DNA from: CAYQEC01 sp964416425
GTDB lineage: Bacteria; Actinomycetota; Acidimicrobiia; Spongiisociales; UBA5794
Direction: 5' to 3'
DNA: 64,000 nucleotides
Assembly (NCBI GenBank): GCA_964416425.1
Contig: CAYQEC010000001.1
Span: forward strand, 1 to 64,000
The notes below the pieces were generated by a model. That model worked only from the letters and a program-made list of their open reading frames with translations. It was not told the origin of the DNA and did not search any database. The position numbers and the translations under genes were made by a program. Positions 51,992 through 61,431 of this stretch are shown piece after piece. Numbering within the stretch: position 1 is the first letter of the stretch; every line of letters starts with the position of its first letter.

Positions 51992-52897
51992 GTGCCCGAG
52001 CTCCCCGAGATCGTCGTCTATCTCGAAGCCCTGCAGCGCCGTATCGGCGGCCACCGGCTGGAGAAGATCCGGATCCGCTCCTTCTCACTCCTCAAGACCT
52101 TCGACCCGCCGCTCGAGACCGCGGCGCGCCGCGCCGTCACCGGCCTGGAGCGCCTCGGGAAGCGCCTCGTGATCGAGCTCGAGGACGAGTTCTTCCTCGT
52201 GCTCCATCTCATGGTGGCGGGACGGTTGCAGTGGCACGAGGAGCGCAAGGCGATTCCCGGGAAAGTGGGTCTCGCCGCCTTCGATTTCGACAGCGGCACG
52301 CTCCTGCTCACCGAGGCCGGCACCAAGCGCCGCGCCTCGCTGCATCTGGTACGGGGCCGCCCGGCGCTGGCCGCCCTTGACCCGGGAGGGGTCGAGATCG
52401 CCGCCAGCACCCTCGACGAGTTCCGCCGCGGCCTGCTGGCGGAGCGCCACACCCTCAAGCGCGCCCTGTCGGACGCCCGCTACCTCTCCGGGATCGGCGG
52501 CGCCTTCGCCGACGAGATCCTGCACGCCGCCCGCCTCTCCCCGCTCCAGATGAACACCAACCTCAGCGACGAGGAAGTCGCCCGGCTCCACGCCGCGGCC
52601 CGGGAGACGCTGGCCCGTTGGGTCGAGATCCGGCGCGCCGACACCGCTGACGGATTCCCCACCAAGGTCACCGCATTCCATCCGCAGATGGCGGTCCACG
52701 GCAAGTACGGCGAGCCGTGCCCGGTGTGCGGCACCACGGTGCAGCGGATCGTCTACGCCTCGCGGGAGACCAACTACTGCCCGGGGTGCCAGACCGAGGG
52801 CCGGATCCTCGCCGACCGCTCCCTGAGCCGCCTCCTCAAGGATGACTGGCCGAAGACCCTCGATGAGCTAGAAGCGCTCGAAAACCCCCAAGGGTAG
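51992..52897 (+). CDS. Fpg/Nei-family DNA glycosylase
   Basis: The N terminus after Met is PELPEIVVYLEALQRRIGG, with catalytic Pro and Glu. The conserved Lys follows in RLGKRLVIEL, the helix-two-turn-helix in SDARYLSGIGGAFADEILHA, and a complete C-terminal zinc finger in CPVCGTTVQRIVYASRE with CPGCQTEGR. It removes oxidised bases and nicks the strand. Whether it prefers 8-oxoG (Fpg) or pyrimidines (Nei) is not clear. GTG 51992 lies 2 nt after the cofE stop. Confidence 0.9.
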   Translation: MPELPEIVVYLEALQRRIGGHRLEKIRIRSFSLLKTFDPPLETAARRAVTGLERLGKRLVIELEDEFFLVLHLMVAGRLQWHEERKAIPGKVGLAAFDFDSGTLLLTEAGTKRRASLHLVRGRPALAALDPGGVEIAASTLDEFRRGLLAERHTLKRALSDARYLSGIGGAFADEILHAARLSPLQMNTNLSDEEVARLHAAARETLARWVEIRRADTADGFPTKVTAFHPQMAVHGKYGEPCPVCGTTVQRIVYASRETNYCPGCQTEGRILADRSLSRLLKDDWPKTLDELEALENPQG

Positions 52898-52917
52898 GTC
52901 AGAGGCAACCGGCATCA

Positions 52918-52946
52918 TTGACCGCGAGTGGTGGCGATCCTACGCT
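52918..52946 (+). promoter_or_regulatory. sigma-A-type promoter of the exopolysaccharide locus
   Basis: TTGACC (52918-52923), 17-nt spacer, TACGCT (52941-52946). It leaves a leader of about 78 nt before ATG 53031, which has GCAGGGGG 6 nt upstream: a conventional leadered start, unlike many genes in the window. Confidence 0.6.
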
Positions 52947-53030
52947 CAGTGTGGGCCAGAAAGGCCGGGCCCCGGGGGACGTCAGTCCGTCCACCCCGAC
53001 CCGGCGGGGACAACTGCAGGGGGCATCTGC

Positions 53031-53810
53031 ATGGTGGGATTCGATCGTATTCCTCGGGTCGACGTTCTCGGCGTCGGCGTCAGCGCCGTCGACCAGCACA
53101 CCGCGATCGGGGAGCTGGCGCGCTGGATCGACGAGGACGAGCACCACTACGTCTGCGTCACCGGGGTCCACAGCGTGATGGAGTCGCAGGCGGATCCCGA
53201 GCTGCGCGCCATCCACAACGGCTCCGGCCTCACCGTGCCCGACGGGATGCCGATGGTGTGGGCCGGGTACTGGGCCGGCTTCAAGCAGATGAGCCGGGTC
53301 CCCGGGCCCGATCTGATGCCGGCGGTATGTGCCGAGGGCATCGACCGGGGCTGGAAGCACTTCCTCTACGGGGGAGCCGAGGGAGTCGCCGACCTGCTGG
53401 CGACGCGCCTGCGGGAGCGCAACCCGGGGATCGAGATCGTCGGCACCTATTGCCCGCCGTTCCGCCCGCTCACCGACGCCGAAGAGGCCGAAGTGATCGA
53501 GCGGCTCAACGCGAGCGGCGCCGACATCGTCTGGGTCGGCCTCGGGGCCCCCAAACAGGAACGCTGGATGCACCGGGTGATGCCGCGGCTCACCGCGCAT
53601 GCCGTGCTCGGGGTGGGCGCCGCCTTCGACTTCAACGCCGGCCTCCTCCCCCGCGCCCCGCGGCTCATGCAGCGTCTCGGCCTGGAGTGGCTCTACCGGC
53701 TGCTGCGGGAGCCGCGGCGCCTGGCGCGCCGCTACCTCGGCAACAACCCGCGGTTCATCGTGAGTATCATCCGGCGCCCGCCCCGCCCCATGGAGACGGC
53801 TCCCGAATGA
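53031..53810 (+). CDS. WecG/TagA/CpsF-family glycosyltransferase
   Basis: The 259-residue GT26 protein has RVDVLGVGVSAVDQHTAIGE, YVCVTGVHSVMESQ, GLTVPDGMPMVWAGYWAG with the catalytic Asp, HFLYGGAEGVADLLATRLRE, and IVWVGLGAPKQERWMHRVMP. It usually adds the second sugar (N-acetylmannosamine or related) to a lipid-linked unit. First gene of the surface polysaccharide locus on the plus strand. Confidence 0.92.
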   Translation: MVGFDRIPRVDVLGVGVSAVDQHTAIGELARWIDEDEHHYVCVTGVHSVMESQADPELRAIHNGSGLTVPDGMPMVWAGYWAGFKQMSRVPGPDLMPAVCAEGIDRGWKHFLYGGAEGVADLLATRLRERNPGIEIVGTYCPPFRPLTDAEEAEVIERLNASGADIVWVGLGAPKQERWMHRVMPRLTAHAVLGVGAAFDFNAGLLPRAPRLMQRLGLEWLYRLLREPRRLARRYLGNNPRFIVSIIRRPPRPMETAPE

Positions 53811-53847
53811 CGGCGGGGTGCCGGCCGGCAGCCACCCGCCCTCCCCG

Positions 53848-54789
53848 TTAGATCTGAGCCCGGAACCAGTCCACCGTCCGGTGCAGCCCGTCCTCCAGCG
53901 ACGTCCACGGCTCCCAGCCGAGGTGCCGCTTGGCCCGGGTGGCATCGAGGCAGGAACGGGGGATGTCGCCCGGCTTGGCGGCGGCGAACCCGGCGGTGAC
54001 CTTGGCACCGGTGAGGTTCCGCAGCAGCCGGAAGACCTCGATGACCGACGTCTCGCGGCCCGTTCCGATGTTGAGGTAGACGCCCCCGCCCCGTTCGGCG
54101 GCCCGGACGCAGGCGTCGGTGACGTCCTCGACGTAGACGTAGTCGCGCATCTGGCTGCCGTCCCCGAAGATCACCGGGGCTTCGCCGCGGAGGAGCTTCT
54201 CGGTGAAGATGGCCACCACTCCTGCCTCACCGTGCGGGTCCTGGCGCGGCCCGTAGACGTTGGCGTAGCCGAGCGACACAAAATCGAGCCCGGAGGCGTC
54301 GAGGAAGTAGCGGAGGTAGTCGTCGACGACCTTCTTCGCCACCCCGTAGGGCGACTGGGGGCGCCGTGTCACCGACTCCGGGGTGGGGAACACGTCGACG
54401 TCGCCGAAGGTGGCGCCGCCGGAGGAGGCGAACACGACTTTCTCCACCCCGCACGCCGCCGCCGCCTGCAGCATGCTCACCGTGCCGACCACGTTGATGG
54501 AGGCATCGGTGACCGGGTCGGCGACGGACTTGCGGACGTCGATCTGGGCGGCATGGTGGAACACGACCTCGGGTCGGTAGGCAGCCATGACGGCTCCCAG
54601 ATCGGGATCGCGGATGTCAAGCTGGTGGAACGTCACCGCGCCGCTCTGCCTCGCCGCGGAGAGACGGTCCAACCGGCCGGTGCTGAGATCGTCGACAACG
54701 AGCACCTCGACTCCGTCGTCGACGAGGCGATCGACCAGGTTCGCCCCGATGAACCCCGCCCCGCCGGTCACGAGCGCTCGCCGCACCAT
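53848..54789 (-). CDS. NAD-dependent sugar-nucleotide epimerase/dehydratase (GalE-like)
   Basis: Short-chain dehydrogenase (313 aa): Rossmann motif VTGGAGFIGANLVDRLVDDG, HHAAQIDVRKSVADPV, Ser triad in VVFASSGGATFGD, catalytic YGVAKK, and GDGSQMRDYVYVEDVTDACV with the substrate region GTGRETSVIEVF. Most like UDP-glucose/GlcNAc 4-epimerases. ATG 54789 follows AAGGAG by 3 nt; a TTG at 54810 is less likely. It feeds the glycan locus. Confidence 0.9.
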   Translation of the reverse strand: MVRRALVTGGAGFIGANLVDRLVDDGVEVLVVDDLSTGRLDRLSAARQSGAVTFHQLDIRDPDLGAVMAAYRPEVVFHHAAQIDVRKSVADPVTDASINVVGTVSMLQAAAACGVEKVVFASSGGATFGDVDVFPTPESVTRRPQSPYGVAKKVVDDYLRYFLDASGLDFVSLGYANVYGPRQDPHGEAGVVAIFTEKLLRGEAPVIFGDGSQMRDYVYVEDVTDACVRAAERGGGVYLNIGTGRETSVIEVFRLLRNLTGAKVTAGFAAAKPGDIPRSCLDATRAKRHLGWEPWTSLEDGLHRTVDWFRAQI

Positions 54790-54876
54790 GGTCTCCTTGT
54801 TGCTCGGCAAGGGCCCAAGCTACCAGTCGGGTGGGAAGGCAGCGCTCCGGGCGGGAGCCGGGATGACCGAGTACAC

Positions 54877-55668
54877 CTAGTAGGCGCCGCGGCCGCTGAT
54901 CACGGCCGGGACCGTCTTGGCGAGCAGGCCGAGATCGAGCCGCAGGCTCCAGGTGTCGACGTACTCGAGGTCCATGTCGATCCAGGTCTCGAAATCGAGA
55001 TCGGAACGGCCGCTCACCTGCCAGATGCAGGTGATACCCGGCTTCGCCGCCAGGCGCCGCCGCGCCTTCGAAGAGTAGGCGGCGACCTCCTCGGGGAGGT
55101 GCGGCCGGGGACCCACCAGGCTCATGCGCCCGGTGAAGACGTGGACGAGCTGTGGGAGCTCATCGAGCGAGAAGCGGCGCAGGACCCTTCCGACCCGGGT
55201 CACCCGGGGATCGTTGCGGATCTTGAAGATGGGCCCGTCCTGCTCGTTGAGGCCCCACAGCGTCGCCTTCTCCTGGTGGGCGTTGGCCCGCATGGAGCGG
55301 AACTTCCAGAAGCGGAACATCTCGCCGTTCTGCCCGATGCGGTCCTGCTTGTGAAGCAGCCCGCCCCGCGACGTCGTGAGCACCACGGCGGTGATCACGA
55401 TGAACAGCGGGGCGAGCACAATCAGTGCGAAGCCGGAGATCACGATGTCCATGGTCCGCTTCCCCGCCAGTTGCCAACGTGAGGCCACCAGGTATCCGGT
55501 ACGTGGCAGTACCGCGATCCCGTGATCGATGGCAACGACCGGATGGCCGGTCCGCAGGTCGATGACCGCGGCCGTGCCTGAATCGGTGGTCTCGGTGACT
55601 TCCTCGGCTGGAACTGATTCCGGACGAGTCTTTCCTACCTGGGCAAGATGCCCCATTTCGGCCCGCAA
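54877..55668 (-). CDS. undecaprenyl-phosphate sugar-1-phosphate transferase (bacterial sugar transferase)
   Basis: Small-type initiating transferase (263 aa) with one re-entrant helix (RTMDIVISGFALIVLAPLFI). The catalytic block is FRFWKFRSMRANAHQEKATL, then DPRVTRVGRVLRRFSLDELP, MSLVGPRPHLPEEVAAY and PGITCIWQVSGRSDLDFETW. It starts polysaccharide synthesis by loading hexose-1-P on undecaprenyl-P. The 65-residue N-terminal lead is longer than usual and soluble. Confidence 0.92.
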   Translation of the reverse strand: MRAEMGHLAQVGKTRPESVPAEEVTETTDSGTAAVIDLRTGHPVVAIDHGIAVLPRTGYLVASRWQLAGKRTMDIVISGFALIVLAPLFIVITAVVLTTSRGGLLHKQDRIGQNGEMFRFWKFRSMRANAHQEKATLWGLNEQDGPIFKIRNDPRVTRVGRVLRRFSLDELPQLVHVFTGRMSLVGPRPHLPEEVAAYSSKARRRLAAKPGITCIWQVSGRSDLDFETWIDMDLEYVDTWSLRLDLGLLAKTVPAVISGRGAY

Positions 55669-56271
55669 CGCCTACCCCCAGTTAGCCCCTGTAAGGCTCT
55701 CTTCGTCTGAGGCCCCAAGCCCTTGGCACACCCAGACGTCTCTTCCCCATGGCCACCGTACGCACACGTGTTCGCGCACCGCGCCGTTTCCTTGAGCCGA
55801 TGTTATGCAGTCGCTAGGACGCACGCAAGGCTATTCCTCACGTGCTCGAGGTAAGTAGACACCTCCCGAATGCCTGATGGCCGCAGTGCGAGGATTCCGC
55901 CTCCACACCAGCTTGTTCCACGGCATCGGGTCTCAGCTCGAATGCGGCGACAGCTCCGTCTACCACAGGTAGGACAGCCTCCAGATGTCGCCATCCACCG
56001 CATACCTCGGGCCTTCGAACGGAGCCGCCATCGGAATCGATTGTCGACGGCATCCCGGACGACTCGGTTTCAAGCCTGGTGGTGCCTTCCAGGGGGGCGA
56101 CTACTCCATCGGAAATGGCGAACGCCGTATCGTCTCCCACCGGCTGAAGCGGATCGACTCAGCCACCCAGCGGATCCCGGACCGGGAACATCGGCGACGC
56201 CTTCACGTTCCCATAGGCCGCCCCTCTTCGCCACGTAAGATGTCACCTCCCCCGAGAATGAGGGCCGAGCC
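55669..56271. other. 603-nt divergent intergenic region with decayed coding sequence
   Basis: No intact gene fits here. Plus and minus frames of 100-120 codons exist but lack binding sites and family resemblance along their full lengths. Minus-strand fragments suggest an eroded kinase gene (next entry). Lower-GC parts at 55680-55860 probably hold the promoter of the sugar-transferase gene, but I could not assign boxes. Confidence 0.5.
55838..56230 (-). pseudogene. possible remnant of an HprK/PEPCK-like P-loop protein
   Basis: Reading the minus strand, one frame gives DVPGPGSAGWLSRSASAGG, shaped like a P-loop whose Lys is lost. Some 30 nt further on, another frame gives VGDDTAFAISDGVVAPLEG and then 80 residues to a stop, resembling the strand after the P-loop in HPr-kinase-like proteins of glycan loci. 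A frame change separates the two. Such kinases often neighbour NTP_transf_5 proteins, one of which is encoded at 62368. This is resemblance only. Confidence 0.3.
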
Positions 56272-57429
56272 TTGAGGATCTTCCAGATCCACACTCACTA
56301 TCGCGAGCCGGGCGGCGAGGACGCGGTGGTTCGCGCCGAGAGCAACCTACTCCGAGCGGCAGGACACGAGGTCGTCGAATGGCGTCGCCGCAATCCCGAT
56401 CGCACCCTCGCCGCCACAATCTCCTTGCTCGGGGCGCCCTGGAATCCCGTCCGAGCCAACGAGGTGGGACGCGCTGCCGCCGTGAGCGACGCCGATGTCG
56501 TGCACGTCCACAACCTTTGGTTCGCCACCTCCCCCTCCGCCCTGCGAGCCGTGCGACGCGCCACCAAGGCTCCCCTCGTCATGACCCTGCACAATTACCG
56601 ACTGGCCTGTGCCAACGGCCTCCTGCAACGAGACGGCATGCCATGTGAGATGTGCGTCGGCTCCAGTCCCTGGCCGGCGGTGCGCTACCACTGCTACCGG
56701 GAATCGAGAGCGAAATCGACCATCGCCGCCGCCACCATCGCCCTCAACCGGCGCCTCGACACCTGGGTGGGCAACGTCGACCGGTTCCTAGTGCTCACCG
56801 AATTCGCCCGTGGTCGCATGATCGCCGCTGGCCTTCCCGCCGACAAGATCGTGGTGAAGCCGAACTTCGTAGCCGACCCCGGTGCTCGGCCCCACGCGCC
56901 GTCTGCAACAGGCGATGTACTCTTCGTCGGGCGGCTCTCCGCCGAGAAGGGAGTGCGAACACTCCTCGAGGCCTGGCGACGGGCCGACCTCGCCGATCTC
57001 CGCCTCGTCGTGGTCGGTGGCGGGGCGCTCGAGACCGAGTTGCGTATGGGCAACTGGCCGCGGGTCGAGTTCCGCGGCGCGGTTCCAGTCGAGGAGGTGC
57101 GTCGCCTCATGCTGTCCGCCCGCGCCCTCGTCTTGCCTTCGGAGTGTTATGAGGGGATGCCGATGTCCGTGCTCGAGGCCTACGCTGCAGGGCTACCGGT
57201 GATGGCCTCCGATCTGGGGGCCATGACCGAGATCGTCGGACCCCTCGGGCCTGCTTGGCTCGTCCCCCCCGCCGATCCAACGGCCTGGGCGGCATCGCTG
57301 GCGAGCCTTCGAAGCGACGACTCACTTCTCGACGCCACCGGCGCCGCCGCCCGCCGGATCTGGGAGGCTCGGTACTCCCCGTCCCGTGCCCTCGAATACC
57401 TGCTTGCGGCGTATGCCCCAGTGCCCTGA
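56272..57429 (+). CDS. family 4 glycosyltransferase
   Basis: The 385-residue GT-B retaining transferase has N-terminal acceptor half MRIFQIHTHYREPGGEDAVV, VVHVHNLWFATSPSALRAV, and a Cys pair CEMCVGSSPWPAVRYHCY that may bind a metal or disulphide. The C-terminal donor half has DVLFVGRLSAEKGVRTLLEA and the EX7E motif ECYEGMPMSVLEAYAAGLPV. The start is TTG 56272 with GAGGG 6-8 nt upstream. Its stop and the Wzy stop meet in the palindrome TGATCA. Confidence 0.9.
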   Translation: MRIFQIHTHYREPGGEDAVVRAESNLLRAAGHEVVEWRRRNPDRTLAATISLLGAPWNPVRANEVGRAAAVSDADVVHVHNLWFATSPSALRAVRRATKAPLVMTLHNYRLACANGLLQRDGMPCEMCVGSSPWPAVRYHCYRESRAKSTIAAATIALNRRLDTWVGNVDRFLVLTEFARGRMIAAGLPADKIVVKPNFVADPGARPHAPSATGDVLFVGRLSAEKGVRTLLEAWRRADLADLRLVVVGGGALETELRMGNWPRVEFRGAVPVEEVRRLMLSARALVLPSECYEGMPMSVLEAYAAGLPVMASDLGAMTEIVGPLGPAWLVPPADPTAWAASLASLRSDDSLLDATGAAARRIWEARYSPSRALEYLLAAYAPVP

Positions 57430-58800
57430 TCACCGCGCCGAGGACACCAGGCTTCGCGGTCGTTGTCGCGGCGGGGGTCGGATACCCTGGGCATCGGCGA
57501 GTGCGACGAGCAACACGAAGCACATCAGGTTGAAATTGAGCCACGCCCCGAATCCAAGCCCCACGAAGTTTTGGAGGATCAGTGCGATCGGCAGGATGGC
57601 GTAGGCGCAGTCGACGCGCCGCAGCAGATACCGGGCCGACCACACCACCAATCGGAACACCACATACATGAAGGGGATGAAGCCGAGCAATCCGACTCCG
57701 GTGAGCGCTTCGAGGAATCCGTTGTGGAGGTGCGTGAATTGGTCGGCGCCAATGCTCTTGAGCGCAACGAACCGCCCTCCTGCACCGAAGCCGTAGCCGG
57801 TGATCGGCTCAGCGAGCCAGGCCTTCATCCCTGCCGCCCAGAAGACTGTGCGACCGGTGAGGGTATCGAGCGAGCCCTGAACCTGGTCACGTGATAGCAC
57901 GTCGACAATCTGGCTGAAGTACACCGCCACCAGCGCTCCTCCGATCGGCGCGATCATCAGGGTGAAGAGCACCCTCCGGTACACGAAGAACAGGACGCCG
58001 ATCGACACCACCCAGATGGCGACTCCCTGGCGCCCGGAGGCAAGCACGATGCACAGTGTTCCCAGCGCCACCAGCCACAGCCAGGGTCGGGCGCGGGAAC
58101 GTTCGACGCTCGCGAAATAGCGGGCGCAGCCGAAGGCAGCCAGGGTCGCCCCAATGGCGGAGAAGGCGTTAGGGCCGCCGAAAGGCGCAACCATGGTTCC
58201 GCGGAAGAAGAACCCACGTCGGCTCAAGTCCTGGGAAAGCAAGCTGGGTGCCATGAAGAAGCCAGCCACCGCCACCAGGACGAGGAAACCCTCGAGATAG
58301 AGCAGGAGACCGATAGTGCGCTTGAGGGCGTCGGGGGCATCCGGCCGATGGAGGATCACCCACACGAGTGAGAAGGCCAGGCCGAGCTCGAGCACCTTGC
58401 CGGCGGTGACCAGCGGGGCCACCGAGTAGGTCATGGAGACCGCAGCCACCGCGCAGTAACCACCCAGGGCGAGCATTCCGAACCACCGCAGGCGAAATGC
58501 CCGCGCCAGCCGGGCGACCGGTACGAACATCGGCAGGATGACCAGCAACGCCGCCAGCGACAGCAGTGCCCGAGCCAGCGTCTCGGCAACAAACGGATTC
58601 GCCAGCGTTTCTTCGGCCCCGAACCGATCGGCCCGGGCATGGGCGGTGAGCATGACCAGGATGAGGGCGGCGTGCTCGCGCCCGAGGCCCCTGCTGAGAT
58701 CCCGCAGGCCGGTGGGCAGCCCGGGCAACCGCAGGAGGGCCATGGCAAGCGTCCACAGCACCGCCGTCCAGATCAGACCCTCCATACGTATCCCATCCAT
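57430..58800 (-). CDS. Wzy-like O-antigen/exopolysaccharide polymerase
   Basis: The 456-residue protein has about 12 membrane helices. The Wzy_C/O-antigen-ligase region appears as TLCIVLASGRQGVAIWVVSI, then GMKAWLAEPITGYGFGAGGR and FTHLHNGFLEALTGVGLLGF, with the conserved His-Asn before the helix. It should polymerise lipid-linked repeat units outside the membrane. ATG 58785 is an alternative start. Confidence 0.85.
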   Translation of the reverse strand: MDGIRMEGLIWTAVLWTLAMALLRLPGLPTGLRDLSRGLGREHAALILVMLTAHARADRFGAEETLANPFVAETLARALLSLAALLVILPMFVPVARLARAFRLRWFGMLALGGYCAVAAVSMTYSVAPLVTAGKVLELGLAFSLVWVILHRPDAPDALKRTIGLLLYLEGFLVLVAVAGFFMAPSLLSQDLSRRGFFFRGTMVAPFGGPNAFSAIGATLAAFGCARYFASVERSRARPWLWLVALGTLCIVLASGRQGVAIWVVSIGVLFFVYRRVLFTLMIAPIGGALVAVYFSQIVDVLSRDQVQGSLDTLTGRTVFWAAGMKAWLAEPITGYGFGAGGRFVALKSIGADQFTHLHNGFLEALTGVGLLGFIPFMYVVFRLVVWSARYLLRRVDCAYAILPIALILQNFVGLGFGAWLNFNLMCFVLLVALADAQGIRPPPRQRPRSLVSSAR

Positions 58801-58888
58801 GCCACGGACACCGTTACTGCGCGCGCGATGCTACCGGCCGGTGGGGTGACCGGTGCCCGATTCCGGATCTCGCTTCCGGGTCGTTGCA

Positions 58889-59860
58889 TCACACTCTGAA
58901 GATGCTGAACACCGCGTTGAGGTCGTGATCCTCCACGGAGATCCGCTGCAGCAACGAACGGGATTCGAGGTCGTAGCGGGCGACATGGGTGCCGAGGCTC
59001 TTCTTGAAGCCGCCTTTGACCCAGGCCACGTTCTCCCGGATCGCGGTCGGCCGCAGCCTGGAGAACCCGACCCACACCCCATCGTCGTCGACGTGGATGC
59101 CGCGGCACCACCCCAGCTGGGTGCGCTCGTCCCCGATGCGATTGAGGTCCACCACCTCCACCACGTGCAGCGTATCGGTGTCGGCGACGGCGATGATCCC
59201 GTTGACGGCAGTGAAGTAAACGAGCCCGTCGCGGACGAATCCGTCGTGGACCCGCCCCACCCCGACGTCGATACGCCGCGACGGGTCCTTGATCGACACC
59301 GCATCCATCTGCTTGAAACGGGTGATCCAGATCTCGTCCCCGAGCTCGAAGACGTGATTGGGGTGCGAGTCGTATGGCTTGGTGCTCGCCACCTTGCGGT
59401 AATCGACGTCGGGTGAGAAGCGGCTCCAAGGATCGTTCCCGAGAACGTGCCAGCGGTTGACGACCTCACCCTCGGTGGTGATCTCGATGAGTTGGTCGAG
59501 CCCGGTGTTCACGACCAGCAGCGTGCCGTTCTCCCGGGGCCGGACATGGTGCACGTCGTGGAACGACGGCAACGAGATGTGATGGACAACTTCGAAGCCG
59601 GGATAGGTATAGACGAGAATCTCCGTCTGGGTAGCCAAGTACAGGGTGCCGCCAACAAGCGTTCCCTGCTTGAAGAGCACCGCCGGCTCCTCGTCGGCCA
59701 CGAGCGACGGCGGCGACTCATAGCTGTGGACGACCGACACCTGCTCGGTCGACTCGTCGATCTCGAGGACATGCCCCCGCACGTATTTGTACCAATGCTC
59801 GGCGCCGTCGCCGAGCGCCCGGGGCCGGCGTTGCTGGCCGCCCGTCACCAGGAGCGTCAT
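58889..59860 (-). CDS. beta-propeller-like protein of unknown function in the polysaccharide locus
   Basis: The 323-residue soluble protein has repeated beta units: LYLATQTEILVYTYPGFEVV, HDVHHVRPRENGTLLVVNTG, HPNHVFELGDEIWITRFKQM, LVYFTAVNGIIAVADTDTLH and CRGIHVDDDGVWVGFSRL. Spaced His residues (HHV, HPN, RGIH) recur at equivalent places, as in metal-bound propellers. No signal peptide. ATG 59860 has GGGGGA 5 nt upstream, which decides it against a start at 59944. It may sense or modify a sugar intermediate, but no activity can be assigned. Confidence 0.7.
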   Translation of the reverse strand: MTLLVTGGQQRRPRALGDGAEHWYKYVRGHVLEIDESTEQVSVVHSYESPPSLVADEEPAVLFKQGTLVGGTLYLATQTEILVYTYPGFEVVHHISLPSFHDVHHVRPRENGTLLVVNTGLDQLIEITTEGEVVNRWHVLGNDPWSRFSPDVDYRKVASTKPYDSHPNHVFELGDEIWITRFKQMDAVSIKDPSRRIDVGVGRVHDGFVRDGLVYFTAVNGIIAVADTDTLHVVEVVDLNRIGDERTQLGWCRGIHVDDDGVWVGFSRLRPTAIRENVAWVKGGFKKSLGTHVARYDLESRSLLQRISVEDHDLNAVFSIFRV

Positions 59861-60090
59861 GAGGTCCCCCAGACCGATGGTTCCTACCGAGCCCGAGACG
59901 ATAGCGGAGGCCGCGATGCTCGCCGCCCGCCCGGGGGGTGCCACCGACCCAAATCACGCCATCGGCAACCCCGGGTATCATGCCGCGCCCGGCGCGACCG
60001 ACCCTTCGATCCACCGCCGGCGCCCGGGGGGTCGGGTCCCGGTCAGGAGGAACGGGCCTTGTCGCTTCCAGCATCGAGATCGACGGCGCG

Positions 60091-61431
60091 GTGAGACGCT
60101 TTCGCGCCATTCCGGCCGGGCTCGTGGACTCCGGCCTTTCCTCGCTCGCGACCTTCGTCGTCGGCCTCTACGCCGCCACGGTATGGCGGAACGACGCCGG
60201 CACCCTCGGCGTCTACGCCCTCTTCCTCGCCGCTTTCCAGATGGCGGCCAGCATCCCCACCCAGGCCCATTTCGTCCCGGCGGAGAAAGTGACGTTGCTA
60301 CTCGAGGGCCGGCCACGCCTCCTGCTCATGCGACGTATTGTCATACTCGGCCTGCCGTCGTCTCTCGTAGCCGGCCTGCTCGTTCCCCTGGCGGCCGTCG
60401 TCGGGATAGCGCGAGGACTCCCCCTCTCCGAGCAGGTGCCGTTCATGGTGACGGCGGCGGCGGCGACCATGCTGTTCCCGATCCAGCACCACACCCGCCG
60501 GCTCCTCCACCTCGGGACGGTGTCGTGGGCGGCGGCCTCGGTCTCGGCCCTGCAATTGCTCGGATCCGTCGGCGGCCTCGGTCTCCTCGAGTGGGCCGGC
60601 GCCACCGACCGCTGGATCCCGATCGGCGCCCTCGCCGTGGCCAACGGCTTCTCGCTGCTCGGCGGCCTCGCCCTGACGACATGGCATGGGCGTCCCCACC
60701 GGGCCGGCGCCGGTGATGGCCTGCAGCAGGCGCACGAGTCACTCACCTACCGAAGGTTGTTCGAATCCGGCAAATGGCTGCTCTCGACGGGAATCATGTC
60801 CACCGGCAATAACTTCGTCGTTGCCGGGATCGTCACGGTACTGGCCGGCCCGGTGCCGCTGGGCCTGGCCGAGGCGGCCCGGATCGTGGCCCAACCGATC
60901 CTGGTCCTCGCCACCGGCCTCAGCGCCGTGCTCGCCCCCCCGTCGATGGCAGCCGGGCGTCGACGCGACCGCGCCGACGCCCGCCACGTTGCCCGGGTGT
61001 TGCACGGTGTCACGGCCGGTCTCGGGCTCCTCTACCTGGCCATCACCGCGATCGACTGGACCCTCAATCCGCTCGCCCGCCTGGTACCGGCCGCCTACGA
61101 CGTGTCGTGGTTGGTGGCGGTCAGCGTCGTCGCCAACGGCCTCAACGGGGCCTCGTTCCCGGGGCGTTTCGAGTTGATCGGCGCCAACCGGGAGCGCGAC
61201 CTGTTCGGCGCTGAGGTCGCCGCCAACATCGCCCAGCTCGCCGTTGCCGTCACCATGGCGGCCGCCGGGTCCGGGGGCGGTTCGATCGCCGCCTTGGCCC
61301 GTCCTTCGAGTTTCCTGGTGCTCGGCGCCACCCGGCTCTTCTTCTACCGCCGGCCACTCGATCGCCACTACGCCACAGGTTCGGCCGGTGCCGGTATGCT
61401 CGATGGTCCCAGCGAAACCACGGAGGGATGA
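60091..61431 (+). CDS. Wzx-like polysaccharide flippase
   Basis: Polytopic protein with about 12-14 helices (LVDSGLSSLATFVVGLYAAT, VYALFLAAFQMAASIPTQAH, STGIMSTGNNFVVAGIVTVL, VSWLVAVSVVANGLNGASFP) like MOP-superfamily flippases. It should move the lipid-linked repeat unit across the membrane. The start is uncertain: GTG 60091 begins just before the first helix but lacks a binding site, while AGGAGG (60045-60050) points to a start in the wrong frame. It overlaps the next gene by 4 nt. Confidence 0.78.
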   Translation: MRRFRAIPAGLVDSGLSSLATFVVGLYAATVWRNDAGTLGVYALFLAAFQMAASIPTQAHFVPAEKVTLLLEGRPRLLLMRRIVILGLPSSLVAGLLVPLAAVVGIARGLPLSEQVPFMVTAAAATMLFPIQHHTRRLLHLGTVSWAAASVSALQLLGSVGGLGLLEWAGATDRWIPIGALAVANGFSLLGGLALTTWHGRPHRAGAGDGLQQAHESLTYRRLFESGKWLLSTGIMSTGNNFVVAGIVTVLAGPVPLGLAEAARIVAQPILVLATGLSAVLAPPSMAAGRRRDRADARHVARVLHGVTAGLGLLYLAITAIDWTLNPLARLVPAAYDVSWLVAVSVVANGLNGASFPGRFELIGANRERDLFGAEVAANIAQLAVAVTMAAAGSGGGSIAALARPSSFLVLGATRLFFYRRPLDRHYATGSAGAGMLDGPSETTEG

